Source of the DNA: Stella humosa
Lineage (GTDB): Bacteria > Pseudomonadota > Alphaproteobacteria > ATCC43930 > Allostellaceae
Reading direction: 5' to 3'
NCBI RefSeq assembly: GCF_006738645.1
Contig: NZ_AP019700.1
Coordinates: 5,576,351 to 5,640,350 of the forward strand
DNA length: 64,000 bases
This document shows, one piece after another, positions 25,181 to 34,623 of this stretch; the first letter of the stretch is position 1, and every line of letters starts with the position of its first letter. A program made the translations under genes and the position numbers. The notes under the pieces were generated by a model that saw nothing but the letters and a program-made list of their open reading frames with translations, searched no databases and was not told the DNA's origin.

Positions 25181-27728
25181 TGACGATCCGGTTCGGCACC
25201 ACGACCACCTTCCGCGGCGGTTTACCCTCGGCGAAGCGGATGACGGCCGGCAGCTCCAGGGCGGCCCGCTCGATCAGCGCGCGATCGGCATCGCGCGGCA
25301 TGTCGAGGGTGCCACGGAGCTTGCCGTTCACCTGCACCGCCAGGGTTACCATATCATCGACCAGAAGCGCAGCATCGGCTTGGGGCCAGGGCGTGTCGAC
25401 CAGCAGGGCGGCGTGCCCCAGCTCCTTCCACAGCTCTTCCGACAGATGCGGCGTCATCGGGCACAGCAGCTGGGCCGCGGCCTCGCAGCCCTGGCGCAGC
25501 ACCCAGGGCGCGCCCGGCAGCGCCGGGTCGAGCTCGCCCAGGCCGTTGACCAGTTCGCGGATGCGGGCGACCGCCTTGTTGAAGCGGAAACCCTCCAGGT
25601 CCTCCGTCACCGCCTGGATCGTCTTGTGCACCAGGCGCAGGGCGGCATCGCCGGCGGGGTCGATCGCATCCGGGCGCGCGGCGCCCGCAGGCGGCAGGGC
25701 CACCGGCGACTCGGTGACCATGCGCCAGACGCGATTGATGAAGCGCCAGACACCCTCGGCACCGCCATCGGTCCATTCCAGGTCCCGCTCCGGCGGGCTG
25801 TCGGACAGCAGGAAGAGGCGCGCGGTATCGGCCCCGAAGCCTTCGACGATGGCCTCCAGCCCGACCACGTTCTTCTTCGACTTGCTCATCTTCTCCGAAC
25901 GCCCGACCGTCACCGGCCGGTCGCCGTCGATCGTGACGACGGCGCCGCCCTCGATGCGGCGGACCTCTTCCGGGAAGAGCCACTTGCCCTCCGGGTCCTG
26001 GTAGGTCTCGTGGCAGACCATGCCCTGGGTGAAGAGGCCTGCGAAGGGCTCCGCCATGTCGGCATAGCCGCAGCGCGACAAGGCGCGCATGAAGAAGCGC
26101 GAATAGAGCAGGTGCAGGACCGCATGCTCGACGCCGCCGATATACTGGTCGACGGGCATCCAGTAATCGACCGCCTTGCGATCGAACGCGTTCTCGTCGC
26201 GGGCCGAACAGAAGCGCAGAAAGTACCAGGACGACTCGACGAAGGTGTCGAACGTGTCGGTCTCGCGCCGGGCCGGCTTGCCGCAGGACGGGCAGGCGAC
26301 GTGCTTCCAGGTCGGGTGATGGTCGAGCGGGTTGCCCGGCCGGTCGAAGGTGACGTCCTCGGGCAGGCGCACCGGCAGGTCGGACTCGGGCACCGGGACG
26401 ATGCCGCAGGCTTCGCAATGGACGATCGGGATCGGGCAGCCCCAGTAGCGCTGGCGCGAGACGCCCCAGTCGCGCAGGCGGAACTGCACCTCGCCCGAGC
26501 CGCAGCCCAGCTCCTCCAGGCGGGCGATGGCCCGGCGCTTGGCCTCGGGCACGTCGAGCCCGTCGAGGAAGCGCGAATTGACCAGCACGCCGGGGTCGGT
26601 ATAGGCCTCGTCGCCGATCGCCACGTCCGCGCCGCCGCCGGGCGGGGCCACGACCGGCAGGACCGGCAGCCCGTACTTGCGGGCGAAGTCGAGGTCGCGC
26701 TGGTCGTGCGCCGGGCAGCCGAAGATGGCGCCCGTGCCGTATTCCATCAGCACGAAGTTGGCGACATAGACCGGCAGGCGGATGGTCTCGTCGAACGGAT
26801 GGACGGCTTTGATGCCGGTATCGAAGCCCAGCTTCTCGGCTGCCTCGATGACGGCCTCGCTGGTGCCGAGCCGGCTGCATTCCTGGATGAAGGCGGCCAC
26901 GGCCGGGTTGGCGCGCGCCGCTTCCTCGGCCAGCGGGTGGTTGGGAGAGACGGCGACGAAGGAGGCGCCGAACAGCGTGTCGGGCCGCGTCGAATAGACC
27001 TCGACCGAGTCGTCGCGGCCGGCCAGGCGGAAATGGAAGCGCGCACCCTCGGACCGGCCGATCCAGTTCTCCTGCATCAGGCGCACGCGCTCGGGCCAAC
27101 GATCGAGTGTCTTGATCGCGGCCAGCAGATCGTCGGCGAACTCGGTGATCTTGAAGAACCATTGCGACAGGCGCCGCCGCTCGACCGGGGCGCCGGAGCG
27201 CCAGCCGCGGCCGTCGATGACCTGCTCGTTGGCCAGCACCGTGTTCTCGACCGGGTCCCAGTTCACCCAGGATTCCTTGCGGTAGGCCAGCCCCGCCTTC
27301 AGGAAGTCCAGGAACATCTTCTGCTCATGCCGGTAGTATTCCGGATGGCAGGTGGCGATCTCGCGGTTCCAGTCGTAGGCGATGCCCATCCGCCGCAACT
27401 GGTCCCCCATCACCCCGATGTTCTCGTAGGTCCAGGTGGCAGGATGCACGCGGCTGGCGATGGCGGCGTTCTCGGCCGGCAGGCCGAAGGCGTCCCAGCC
27501 CATCGGGTGCAGCACGTTGAAGCCGCGCGCACGCTTGTAGCGCGCCAGCACGTCGCCCATCGTGTAGTTCCGCACATGGCCGACATGCAGCCGCCCGGAC
27601 GGGTAGGGGAACATCTCCAGGACGTAATATTTGGGCCTGGCCGGATCCTCGGTCACGGCAAAGGCGCGGCGGTCCGCCCAGGCGGCACGCCACTTGTCTT
27701 CATTCTCGCGGACGTTGTAGCGGGACAT
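25167..27728 (-). CDS. leuS: Leucyl-tRNA synthetase
   Basis: Class I aminoacyl-tRNA synthetase, 853 residues. The HIGH-type motif is [19 protein letters not shown] (HVGH at 48-51). The editing CP1 domain includes [24 protein letters not shown] zinc-like CEACG / CPSCG pair is seen at the connective domain. KMSKS stands near residue 613, and the C-terminal anticodon-binding domain has [11 protein letters not shown]. The ATG at 27728 is the conserved [13 protein letters not shown] start. It heads a leuS-lptE-holA operon. Confidence 0.97.
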   Translation of the reverse strand: MSRYNVRENEDKWRAAWADRRAFAVTEDPARPKYYVLEMFPYPSGRLHVGHVRNYTMGDVLARYKRARGFNVLHPMGWDAFGLPAENAAIASRVHPATWTYENIGVMGDQLRRMGIAYDWNREIATCHPEYYRHEQKMFLDFLKAGLAYRKESWVNWDPVENTVLANEQVIDGRGWRSGAPVERRRLSQWFFKITEFADDLLAAIKTLDRWPERVRLMQENWIGRSEGARFHFRLAGRDDSVEVYSTRPDTLFGASFVAVSPNHPLAEEAARANPAVAAFIQECSRLGTSEAVIEAAEKLGFDTGIKAVHPFDETIRLPVYVANFVLMEYGTGAIFGCPAHDQRDLDFARKYGLPVLPVVAPPGGGADVAIGDEAYTDPGVLVNSRFLDGLDVPEAKRRAIARLEELGCGSGEVQFRLRDWGVSRQRYWGCPIPIVHCEACGIVPVPESDLPVRLPEDVTFDRPGNPLDHHPTWKHVACPSCGKPARRETDTFDTFVESSWYFLRFCSARDENAFDRKAVDYWMPVDQYIGGVEHAVLHLLYSRFFMRALSRCGYADMAEPFAGLFTQGMVCHETYQDPEGKWLFPEEVRRIEGGAVVTIDGDRPVTVGRSEKMSKSKKNVVGLEAIVEGFGADTARLFLLSDSPPERDLEWTDGGAEGVWRFINRVWRMVTESPVALPPAGAARPDAIDPAGDAALRLVHKTIQAVTEDLEGFRFNKAVARIRELVNGLGELDPALPGAPWVLRQGCEAAAQLLCPMTPHLSEELWKELGHAALLVDTPWPQADAALLVDDMVTLAVQVNGKLRGTLDMPRDADRALIERAALELPAVIRFAEGKPPRKVVVVPNRIVNVVV

Positions 27729-27763
27729 GCGGATCGCTGCTTTTCCTGGGGTCTGTCGGTCGA

Positions 27764-27794
27764 AAGGCGGCCCCGTTGCTGCCGGGGCCGCCTT
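27764..27794 (-). terminator. Terminator after the DUF3576 gene
   Basis: A perfect 12-bp stem, AAGGCGGCCCCG (27764-27775) with CGGGGCCGCCTT (27783-27794), and loop TTGCTGC. On the minus strand it ends in CCTTTCG. It lies 57 nt after the stop of the minus-strand gene at 27851 and 35 nt before leuS, so leuS likely has its own promoter in the short remaining gap or relies on read-through. Confidence 0.62.
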
Positions 27795-27850
27795 CGCTCT
27801 TGAATCATCGGCCCATCGCGATGGGCCGGCAGGATCGGTCGGGAAGGGGC

Positions 27851-28459
27851 CTACTGGGCTGCCATGCCAAGGCGCATCTGACGCGCGCGGGTCAGGATGG
27901 CGTCTTCCAGCTCGATGCCCGTCTTGGCATCCACCGGCGCATCGACCCAGGCGCCCTGCCCATCGCGGCGCTGCCGGAACACGGCCGCGCGCACGCCATC
28001 GGCTCGCAGGGTGCGGTCGAGGATGAAGATGTTCACCTTCATCCGCTCGCCCGGTTGCTGCGGGGCCGAGTACCAGTCGGTGATGATGACGCCGCCGAAC
28101 GGGTCGACCTGGGCCATCGGCATGAAGGACAGCGTGTCGAGCGAGGCGCGCCACAGGAAGGTGTTGACGCCGATGCCGGCCCCGCCGCCGCCCGAGCCAT
28201 CGCCGCCCGGCTGGTTGGTCCGGCTCGACCCGAACAGCCACATGCCGCTGCTCTCGCCCCAGATCGTCTCGCGCGGCTGGTTGCTGTAGACGATGTCGCT
28301 GGCACCGGTGCGCCGCGTGGGATATGCGGCCTCCGTCGTGGGGCCGCCGCCACCGCAGGCGGTGAGGCCGGCCACCAGGCCGAGGCCGAGTGCCAGGAGG
28401 GCGGGCGCCCTGCGCGAGCGGGGCCGGGTGCCGGGGGTAGTCTGACGAGCAACGATCAT
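27851..28459 (-). CDS. DUF3576 domain lipoprotein
   Basis: 202 residues. An Arg-rich N-region is followed by a hydrophobic stretch ending in the lipobox LTAC (about 33-36) and then CGGGG, a lipoprotein signal. The mature part has [35 protein letters not shown], the conserved DUF3576 core, and a basic C-terminus. The family is known mainly from alphaproteobacteria and its function is unknown. The ATG at 28459 has GGAAGGACAG upstream. The frame extends further 5' to 28558 but without family similarity. Confidence 0.85.
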   Translation of the reverse strand: MIVARQTTPGTRPRSRRAPALLALGLGLVAGLTACGGGGPTTEAAYPTRRTGASDIVYSNQPRETIWGESSGMWLFGSSRTNQPGGDGSGGGGAGIGVNTFLWRASLDTLSFMPMAQVDPFGGVIITDWYSAPQQPGERMKVNIFILDRTLRADGVRAAVFRQRRDGQGAWVDAPVDAKTGIELEDAILTRARQMRLGMAAQ

Positions 28460-28875
28460 GTGGGCGAACTGTCCTTCCGTGGGTGCCGCGCGGTCGCAAC
28501 CCCTCGAAGTCCGCGCGGGGCACCGTGCCTGGCCCCTCAACCGGCGTTTCTCTAGCACTACACGGCCAGTCCCGTCAAAACGGCAGCGCCGCAGGGCCTG
28601 TCCGGGCTAGTATTGGTGTGCGGGCGGTGATTCGTCGCCGCGATCAGCGCCCGGCGGGTTCCGCGCCTATGCGCTATATATAGGGGCTCGGGGCTTCCCC
28701 GCCCCTGTATGCGGGAAGTCCTGGTGCAAATCTGCCACAGGTGAGCCAGGGCGACACAGCCAAGCCACCTTCGCCTTGACGGTACTCCGACCTTTCTCTC
28801 AGATTGCCGTGGTGGAGCCGTTCTGCGGTTTGAAGCGAATTGCTCGCATACAGGTTCGAACGTGAAGGGGGACTT
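28460..28875 (+). promoter_or_regulatory. Long divergent leader upstream of the porin
   Basis: 416 nt without a gene between the divergent DUF3576 and porin genes. An AT-rich TATATATA at 28675-28682 could hold the porin -10, though no good -35 is found. Downstream, 28692-28721 folds as a bulged hairpin (CTTCCC-C-GC with GCGGGAAG). GGTGCAAATC (28723-28732) and AGCCAGGGCGACA (about 28744-28756) follow. These short blocks resemble pieces of a cobalamin riboswitch, but the central CCGC-ACTGT segment is missing, so I call only a possibly structured 5' leader. AAGGGGG precedes the porin start. Confidence 0.35.
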
Positions 28876-30045
28876 ATGAAAAAGGTGTTGTTGGGCAGCA
28901 CCGCCCTGATCGCCGCCGCCGTGATCGGCGTCCCGGCGATGGCTCAGTCGGCTGCCCCGGGGAAGCAGCCGCAGCCGCTGCGGCTCGGTCTCGGTGGTTA
29001 CTTCCAGGCCTATGGTGTCTATGCCAGCCAGCCGGATGGCGTGGGCGAGTATGGCAACGGCCGTCGCGAATTCGACATCAAGCGCGAAGCCGAAGTGTGG
29101 TTCACGGGCTCCGTGAAGCTGGACAACGGCCTCACGGTCGGCGCCCAGATCGAGCTCGAGGCGGAAGTTTGCGCCGACCAGATCGACGAGAGCTACCTCT
29201 ACTTCGAAGGCGGCTGGGGTAAGCTGGTTCTCGGTTCCGAGAACTCCGCTGGTTACCTGCTGTCCGTCGGCCCGCCGTCGGTTGATGGCAACTTCGACGG
29301 TCTCGACCCGAACTATCGCATCATCAACGGCCTCGGCGGCAGCGGTAACCTCGCTTCCGAAGCCTGGTTGGTGAACCTGTCGGGCGACGCCGAGAAGATC
29401 ACGTACTTCTCGCCGAAGTTCGCCGGCTTCCAGGTCGGTGTGTCGTGGGCCCCGGATACCAAGGAAGAAGGCCCGAACACGGGTGGCTTCACCAACGGTA
29501 AGGGCGGTTCCTTCGGCGGCATGTCGTCGTCCCGTCAGTCCGGCAGCAGCGCCGGCGCGTGGGAAGACGTCGTCGCGGTCGGCGTGAACTACACGAACCG
29601 CTTCGGACCCGTCAGCTTCGCGATCAGCGGTTCGTACGAGCGTGGCGAGCTGTCCGGTTGCGGCGCGCTGGCTTGCCCGGCGAACCTCGATGACCGTCAG
29701 ACCTGGGGCGCCTATGCCAAGGTCGGCTTCGCCGGCTTCGAGCTCGGCGGCGGTTACTGGGAAGACGACAACGGCCTGAAGGGCAGCAACAAGTCGTCCG
29801 CCTACGGCGGCGGTCTGACCTACGGCGTCGGTCCGTTCGTGGTCGGTGCGTCCTACCTGAACGCCGAGCGCGAGCAGGTTGGCAAGGACGACAAGATGCA
29901 GCGCGTCCTCGTCGGCGGTCGCTACACCTACGGTCCCGGCATGGACCTGCGCGCTTCGGTCCAGTGGTATGGGCTGGACTCGCAGAAGAAGGCCGGCGAC
30001 GGCGACAGCTGGGCCTTCGTGCTCGGCACGACCGTCAGCTTCTGA
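28876..30045 (+). CDS. General porin
   Basis: 389 residues. A clear signal peptide MKKVLLGSTALIAAAVIG ends at AMA before Q. The mature protein opens with LRLGLGGYFQAYGVYA and shows alternating beta strands with aromatic ends (WFTGSVKLDNGLTVGAQIELEAE). It ends in the outer-membrane signature VLGTTVSF with terminal Phe. This is the gram-negative trimeric porin fold seen in Rhodospirillales. Codon choice (GGT, CGT, GTC, AAG) is more biased than in neighbours, as in highly expressed genes. Three cysteines (VCAD, CGALAC) are unusual for a porin. It has its own leader and terminator. Confidence 0.92.
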   Translation: MKKVLLGSTALIAAAVIGVPAMAQSAAPGKQPQPLRLGLGGYFQAYGVYASQPDGVGEYGNGRREFDIKREAEVWFTGSVKLDNGLTVGAQIELEAEVCADQIDESYLYFEGGWGKLVLGSENSAGYLLSVGPPSVDGNFDGLDPNYRIINGLGGSGNLASEAWLVNLSGDAEKITYFSPKFAGFQVGVSWAPDTKEEGPNTGGFTNGKGGSFGGMSSSRQSGSSAGAWEDVVAVGVNYTNRFGPVSFAISGSYERGELSGCGALACPANLDDRQTWGAYAKVGFAGFELGGGYWEDDNGLKGSNKSSAYGGGLTYGVGPFVVGASYLNAEREQVGKDDKMQRVLVGGRYTYGPGMDLRASVQWYGLDSQKKAGDGDSWAFVLGTTVSF

Positions 30046-30070
30046 TCCTCTCCCAAAGAGAGAGTCGCGG

Positions 30071-30103
30071 AACGGAGGGCCGAAAGGCCCTCCGTTTTGT
30101 TTT
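30071..30103 (+). terminator. Rho-independent terminator of the porin
   Basis: An 11-bp perfect stem, AACGGAGGGCC (30071-30081) with GGCCCTCCGTT (30086-30096), a GAAA tetraloop and TTTTGTTTT. This is the clearest intrinsic terminator in the window. Confidence 0.96.
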
Positions 30104-30154
30104 GGAGCAATAGACCGGCGAATCGATAACGAATCGGCCGGGAATGGTGCGGCC

Positions 30155-31393
30155 TTATTCCCTGAGGCGCGCGTCGAAATCCTGCAGCGCCGCCAGGACG
30201 ACCGTGGTTCCCATACCGCCCAGATGGGCGATGCAGGGAATCGGGTCCTGCAGCAACAGCCGCTCCACGGCAGCCGGATCGGCCGCCTGGGCCACCCGCG
30301 GCAACCGGTCCAGCGGCAGGCTGAGCGACCCCATGCAGCCCACGCGTCCGTCTGCCGCGATCCGCAGTTTCGCCAGGCCGCACGGGGCCGCGCAATCGGG
30401 CCCGACGAAGGGCACCGTCCACGGCGCGAGATTCCGGAACCGCCCCTGGAGGACCGTGGGCGGGGCGGAACTGTAGATCGCCATGCCCGGCAAGGCGAAC
30501 AGCTTCGTCATATGCGCGGGCCCGCTGTCGGCCAGGACCGCATAGTCGAAATCGGCGAGCGCCCGGAGCAGCCCGCCCACGGTCGGGTAGGAATCGACGA
30601 CGGGCACCCCCGCCGGCAGGCTCAGCGCCCGGTGATAGAGCCGACCCTGCTGCTGGTTGTCGTTGAGGCATAGCGTGACCTGTCCCCGGGTCGAGAGACC
30701 CGCCACCAGGGCGCCCGCGACGGCCGGCGGCAAGGTCCGCATCGGCGTCGAGGACAGCGGCATGACCGCGATCCGTGCGGGCCGGTCCTTCGGTAGCGCG
30801 CGCGCCGTGGGCGGATAGGTCGGCGCGGGCGGGATGCCGCCGAACGCCTCCAGCAGTTCCCCCTCCATGTCCACTGGCCAGATGTCGATGTCCCGCCGCG
30901 ACTCCAGGTGGCCCAGGTCGACCAGGACATCGAACCGCTTCATGTCGCGGGCGCCGATCCACAGCGTGAAGACCTCGATGGCCGGGTCGGTCCGATAGAT
31001 GTCGGCGGCCGACCCCGCACAGAACACGCCGACCCCGCGCAGGCGATAGCGGTCGCGCAGGGCCGCCAGGAACAGCAGGGTGCACACGTTCGACCCCAGC
31101 GCCTGGCTCGGCAGCAGGAACAGCGCGCGCTTGCCCGTGAAATCGAAGCCGGGCCACGCCTCCCGCGGCAGACAAGGCAGGCTGGTGCCGGCCGGGTCCA
31201 GGCGGAACTGCTGCGGATGGCGCGCCAGGACGTTGCGCGTGAACTGGGCCAGCGTCGTATGGCAGACTTCGCCACCACGCCCGTCCTGGGCCGTGGCGGC
31301 GTCCGTCCCAGCCTGGTGGAAGCGGAACGGGGAGTTGGGCCGGAACGACACCAGTGGCGTCCGCGTCCGCCCGCTCCTGGCAAGGGCACTCAT
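30155..31393 (-). CDS. Glycosyltransferase family 9-like protein
   Basis: 412 residues. The C-terminal half has the heptosyltransferase-type donor site, seen as YAVLADSGPAHMTKLFALPGMAIYS, and a first-domain core ALFLLPSQALGSNVCTLLFLAALR. The residues after it are cysteine-rich (CAAPCGLAKLRI...GRVGCMG). GT9 enzymes add heptose or similar sugars to LPS core. The acceptor here is unknown. The ATG at 31393 overlaps the end of the upstream methyltransferase gene as ATGA, which suggests both act on one glycan. Confidence 0.72.
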   Translation of the reverse strand: MSALARSGRTRTPLVSFRPNSPFRFHQAGTDAATAQDGRGGEVCHTTLAQFTRNVLARHPQQFRLDPAGTSLPCLPREAWPGFDFTGKRALFLLPSQALGSNVCTLLFLAALRDRYRLRGVGVFCAGSAADIYRTDPAIEVFTLWIGARDMKRFDVLVDLGHLESRRDIDIWPVDMEGELLEAFGGIPPAPTYPPTARALPKDRPARIAVMPLSSTPMRTLPPAVAGALVAGLSTRGQVTLCLNDNQQQGRLYHRALSLPAGVPVVDSYPTVGGLLRALADFDYAVLADSGPAHMTKLFALPGMAIYSSAPPTVLQGRFRNLAPWTVPFVGPDCAAPCGLAKLRIAADGRVGCMGSLSLPLDRLPRVAQAADPAAVERLLLQDPIPCIAHLGGMGTTVVLAALQDFDARLRE

Positions 31394-31956
31394 GGCGCCG
31401 ACTTAACGGCGCGCAGCACGATGTCGGTCGCCCGGATGACGTTCCAGTAGGAGCGCGCGGCAAAGGCCAGTTCCTGGCCGGTGATCTCGCGCCGGCGGAG
31501 GCGGCCGAGCCACGGCTCCTCGGGCTGGGCATCGGCCGACACCACTTCGAAATCCACCCCCAGCACCAGGGCAAGCGGGGTGGCCGACTGGCCCTTGGCC
31601 TGCCAGTCCAGGTTCTTGCGGCGCGAGAACAGCTCCAGCCCCTGGAGGGTTATTGGCCGTACATGAGTGGGATCGCTCAGATAGTCGTCATGGCGCGGGT
31701 GCGGCACCGTGATCCGGACCAGCGCTCCCGGCGCGCACACGCGATAGAGCTCCTGGATGATCGCCAGATAGAGCTTGGGCGTCTGGCCGAGATGCTCCAG
31801 GACATGGCTCAGGACGATCTCTTCGGCGCAGGACGTCTCGAACGGCCAGGGCAGCGTCTCGAGGTCGACCAGCCTGTCCGGCTCGCAGTGCGGCGCGCTG
31901 TCGACATTGACGAATCCGGCAAGCTTGCGGGAGCCGCAGCCGAGATTGAGCTTCAT
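31390..31956 (-). CDS. Class I SAM-dependent methyltransferase
   Basis: 188 residues. The N-terminus MKLNLGCGSRKLAGFVNVDSAPHCEPDRLVDL is the short SAM-binding type seen in sugar or polysaccharide methyltransferases. VLSHVLEHLGQTPKLYLAIIQELYRVCAPGALVRITVP is the following core. The frame extends upstream to 32034, but the ATG at 31956 puts the SAM motif at the N-terminus, as is usual for these proteins. It is coupled to the GT9-like gene downstream. Confidence 0.82.
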   Translation of the reverse strand: MKLNLGCGSRKLAGFVNVDSAPHCEPDRLVDLETLPWPFETSCAEEIVLSHVLEHLGQTPKLYLAIIQELYRVCAPGALVRITVPHPRHDDYLSDPTHVRPITLQGLELFSRRKNLDWQAKGQSATPLALVLGVDFEVVSADAQPEEPWLGRLRRREITGQELAFAARSYWNVIRATDIVLRAVKSAP

Positions 31957-32119
31957 GGTTCGGGAAGGCTCCGTTGCGGAACGGGTGGTGGCGTGGCCAT
32001 GGCCGATGGTGGGCAGAGCCGCGCTGCCGGTCAAGCGAGCGGCCGTTTACGGCGAAGCCGGCAGCCGCTAACAATCCCCCCACATCGTCCCAGCCACCCT
32101 CCATCAGGAGATCGCGACC

Positions 32120-32833
32120 TTGGCCAATCCCGCCGCCCGCCCGCCCGGTTCGGACCTCGACACGATCGCCGGCCGCCTGGCCCGCGTGCGCGCCGAGATC
32201 GCCTCGGCCGCCAAGGATGCCGGCCGCGATGCCGCCACGGTCGAGCTGGTCGCCGTCGGCAAGACGTATGGCGCCGAAGTCATGGTCGAAGCCATAGAGG
32301 CCGGGCAGCGGCTGTTCGGCGAAAACCGGGTGCAGGAAGCGGCCGGCAAGTGGCCGGCGCTGCGCGAGCGCTGGCCGGACCTGCGCCTGCACCTGATCGG
32401 GCCGCTGCAGACCAACAAGGTGAAGGACATCATCGGCCTGGTCGACATGCTCCACACGCTGGACCGTGACAGCCTGGCCGTCGCCCTGGTCAAGGCGCGC
32501 GACAAGGGGAACCGGCTGCCCGAACTGCTGGTCCAGATCAATACCGGCCGCGAGCCGCAGAAGGCCGGCGTCCCGCCCGAGGACGCGGACGCGTTTCTTG
32601 CCCGCTGCCGTGACGAGTGGTCGTTGCCGGTGGGCGGGCTCATGTGCATCCCACCGGCCGAGGAGCCGCCGGCCCTGCATTTCGCGCTGCTGCGCGAGAT
32701 CGGGCGCCGCAACGGCCTCGATCGCCTGAGCATGGGGATGAGCGGCGACTACGCCACCGGGATCCGCTTCGGGGCGACGATGGTCCGGGTCGGATCGGCC
32801 ATCTTCGGTTCCCGAGCGCCCCTGCCGGCCTGA
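32120..32833 (+). CDS. YggS family PLP homeostasis protein
   Basis: 237-residue alanine-racemase-like barrel that binds pyridoxal 5'-phosphate and keeps free PLP and amino-acid pools balanced. The PLP lysine lies in LVAVGKTYGAEVM. FGENRVQEAAGKW, LHLIGPLQTNKVK and LSMGMSGDYATGIRFGATMVRVGSAIFG are the family blocks. The start is TTG at 32120, supported by AGGAG 9 nt upstream (32106-32110) and the absence of an in-frame ATG nearby. Confidence 0.93.
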   Translation: MANPAARPPGSDLDTIAGRLARVRAEIASAAKDAGRDAATVELVAVGKTYGAEVMVEAIEAGQRLFGENRVQEAAGKWPALRERWPDLRLHLIGPLQTNKVKDIIGLVDMLHTLDRDSLAVALVKARDKGNRLPELLVQINTGREPQKAGVPPEDADAFLARCRDEWSLPVGGLMCIPPAEEPPALHFALLREIGRRNGLDRLSMGMSGDYATGIRFGATMVRVGSAIFGSRAPLPA

Positions 32834-32841
32834 CCCCGCCT

Positions 32842-33357
32842 TCAGGCGGGATCGACCTGCAGGACGGTGGCCGTCGTCGCCCGTTCCAGCAGCCACAGGA
32901 GGTCGGCCGGCGCCAGCGCGACGCAGCCCTCGGTCGGGGCATAGTTCTCGCGCGCGATATGGATGAATACGGCGCTGCCGGCCCCCGGCTCGACCGGCGA
33001 ATCATTGTGGCCGATCACCACCACCAGGTCGTAGAGGTCGTCCTCCCGCCACATCCGCTCATGGCGCGCCGGATGGGGCAGGGCGACCGGCTGGTTGTAG
33101 TCGGCGTGCCCGGGATCGTCGCACCACCCGTCTTCTCGCGCGATCGCTACGGTCGGCAGGCCCGTCCGCGGATCGGGGTGGCGGTCAGGCCGGTATAGCA
33201 GCCGGCGCAGGGCGAACCGCCCGACCGGCGTCGCCCCGTCCCCCTCCTGCTTGTCGGGCCGGATACCGCCGCGGCCGATGGCGCAGCGCAGCCGCCGTCC
33301 GGCGACCGTCAGATGGCCGTCGCCGCCCACCAGCCAGATGTCCGGGGCATGGCTCAC
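32842..33357 (-). CDS. L,D-transpeptidase (YkuD) family protein
   Basis: 171 residues. The YkuD catalytic motif is FIHIARENYAPTEGCVAL (about 131-148) with His and the nucleophilic cysteine in TEGC. DLVVVIGHND and the N-terminal GRGGIRPDKQEGDGATPVGRFALR fit the family fold. No signal peptide is evident, so it is either cytoplasmic or exported in another way. The family makes 3-3 peptidoglycan cross-links or attaches proteins to the wall; which applies is unknown. It starts by ATGA overlap with ribA. Confidence 0.85.
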   Translation of the reverse strand: MSHAPDIWLVGGDGHLTVAGRRLRCAIGRGGIRPDKQEGDGATPVGRFALRRLLYRPDRHPDPRTGLPTVAIAREDGWCDDPGHADYNQPVALPHPARHERMWREDDLYDLVVVIGHNDSPVEPGAGSAVFIHIARENYAPTEGCVALAPADLLWLLERATTATVLQVDPA

Positions 33358-34499
33358 AGCATGTGGCCGCTCTTGACGGCTTTGGTACGCAGGTAGTTCT
33401 CGTTATGGTCGTTGCTGGGGAAGATGTGGGCGACGCGTTCCACCACGGCGATGCCGCAATGGCCGAGCGCTTCCACCTTCAGCGGGTTGTTCGTCATCAG
33501 GCGCACCCGGTCGAAGCCGATCTGCCGCAGCATCTCGGCGGCCGGGACATAGATGCGCTCGTCGGCGTCGAAGCCCAACTGCAGGTTGGCGTCGACCGTG
33601 TCGAACCCCTCGTCCTGGAGCTGGTAGGCGCGCAGCTTGTTGACGAGCCCGATGCCGCGCCCTTCCTGGGCCAGGTATAGGAGGACGCCGGCACCCCGCT
33701 GGGCGATCTCGCGGATGGCGCCGCGTAGCTGGTCGCCGCAATCGCAGCGCAGGCTGGCCAGCAGGTCGCCGGTGAAGCACTCCGAGTGGATGCGCGCCAG
33801 GATGGGCTCGCTCGGGTCCGGGGTGCCGATGACGATGGCGATATGCTCCAGCCCGCCGTCGCTGGGGCGGAAGGCGATGATGCGCGTGTTCTCGGCCCCC
33901 GCCAGCGGCACGCGGGCCTCGCCCACCTTGGCCAGTCGCCGCGCGGTATCGACCGGGTAGTCCAGGATGGCCGCGGCCTCGACGATCAGCAGCCCTTCCA
34001 GCCGCGCCCAGTCCTCGACCTGGCGGCTGTCGATCAGACCGATCGTGGCGGTGACGGCGGCCGGCAGCAGGCGGGCAATCTTGGCCAGGGCCACGGCGGC
34101 CGAATCCGCATCCAGCGGTCGCGCGGCGGTCACGGCCACGACGGTCGGGGCAATGGCCGGTGCCGACAGGGGGTCGGCCAGGTCGCGCAGGCGCTGGGCC
34201 ACGGGGGTGCCCGAGAGCGAAACCCGGACCACGCCGGGCCCGTCGCTGCCCAGGCCCAGCAGGGATGCGCGCCGGCTGGTCATGGCCAGGCTCGGGCTCG
34301 ACCCGGCCAGCCGCACGAATCGCGCCAGCCGCTCGTCGCTCAGCGCCTCCACGGCCAGCGCCAGTACAGCCCGGTCGCCGTCGCGGACGACGAGCGGCTC
34401 GCCGCGGCGGAAATCGGCGGTGGCGCGGTCGACGGCAATGCCGCCGGTGCCGCGATGGGCGGCGGCGATGTCGGACAGGCGGACTCGGCTGAGCGGCAT
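33354..34499 (-). CDS. ribA: GTP cyclohydrolase II with degenerate RibB-like N-terminal region
   Basis: First step of riboflavin synthesis: GTP to 2,5-diamino-6-ribosylamino-pyrimidinone phosphate, formate and pyrophosphate. 381 residues, about twice a stand-alone RibA. The C-terminal 180 residues hold the enzyme, with zinc cysteines in HSECFTGDLLASLRCDCGDQL, the active-site QEGRGIGLVNKLRAYQLQDEG and MTNNPLKVEAL. The N-terminal 190 residues have the general layout of 3,4-DHBP synthase but lack a recognisable acidic active-site loop, so they are probably inactive. The L,D-transpeptidase follows by 4-nt overlap. Confidence 0.9.
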   Translation of the reverse strand: MPLSRVRLSDIAAAHRGTGGIAVDRATADFRRGEPLVVRDGDRAVLALAVEALSDERLARFVRLAGSSPSLAMTSRRASLLGLGSDGPGVVRVSLSGTPVAQRLRDLADPLSAPAIAPTVVAVTAARPLDADSAAVALAKIARLLPAAVTATIGLIDSRQVEDWARLEGLLIVEAAAILDYPVDTARRLAKVGEARVPLAGAENTRIIAFRPSDGGLEHIAIVIGTPDPSEPILARIHSECFTGDLLASLRCDCGDQLRGAIREIAQRGAGVLLYLAQEGRGIGLVNKLRAYQLQDEGFDTVDANLQLGFDADERIYVPAAEMLRQIGFDRVRLMTNNPLKVEALGHCGIAVVERVAHIFPSNDHNENYLRTKAVKSGHML

Positions 34500-34623
34500 G
34501 GCGTACCTGTAGCGGGATCGGGTTACGATGCGGGGGCGTGCACGGTCGGTCCGGATCTTCTTTGTTCTGCTGCGGACCAGCCGGGGCCGGCGAATTTATA
34601 CGTTGAGCCACCAGGAGATGGGG

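Noticed and set aside
25017-27803. A 928-codon open frame on the plus strand across leuS and lptE
   Set aside because: It is antisense to leuS, Arg/Gly/Asp-rich with no recognisable domain. Long antisense frames are common in high-G+C DNA.
28835-28862. A GGTTCGAAC stretch before the porin that resembles a tRNA T-arm
   Set aside because: No acceptor stem, D-arm or anticodon arm can be built around it.
28684-28875. A true cobalamin riboswitch upstream of the porin
   Set aside because: Only short blocks resemble the consensus; the central core and the downstream pairing are missing. Kept as a low-confidence leader.
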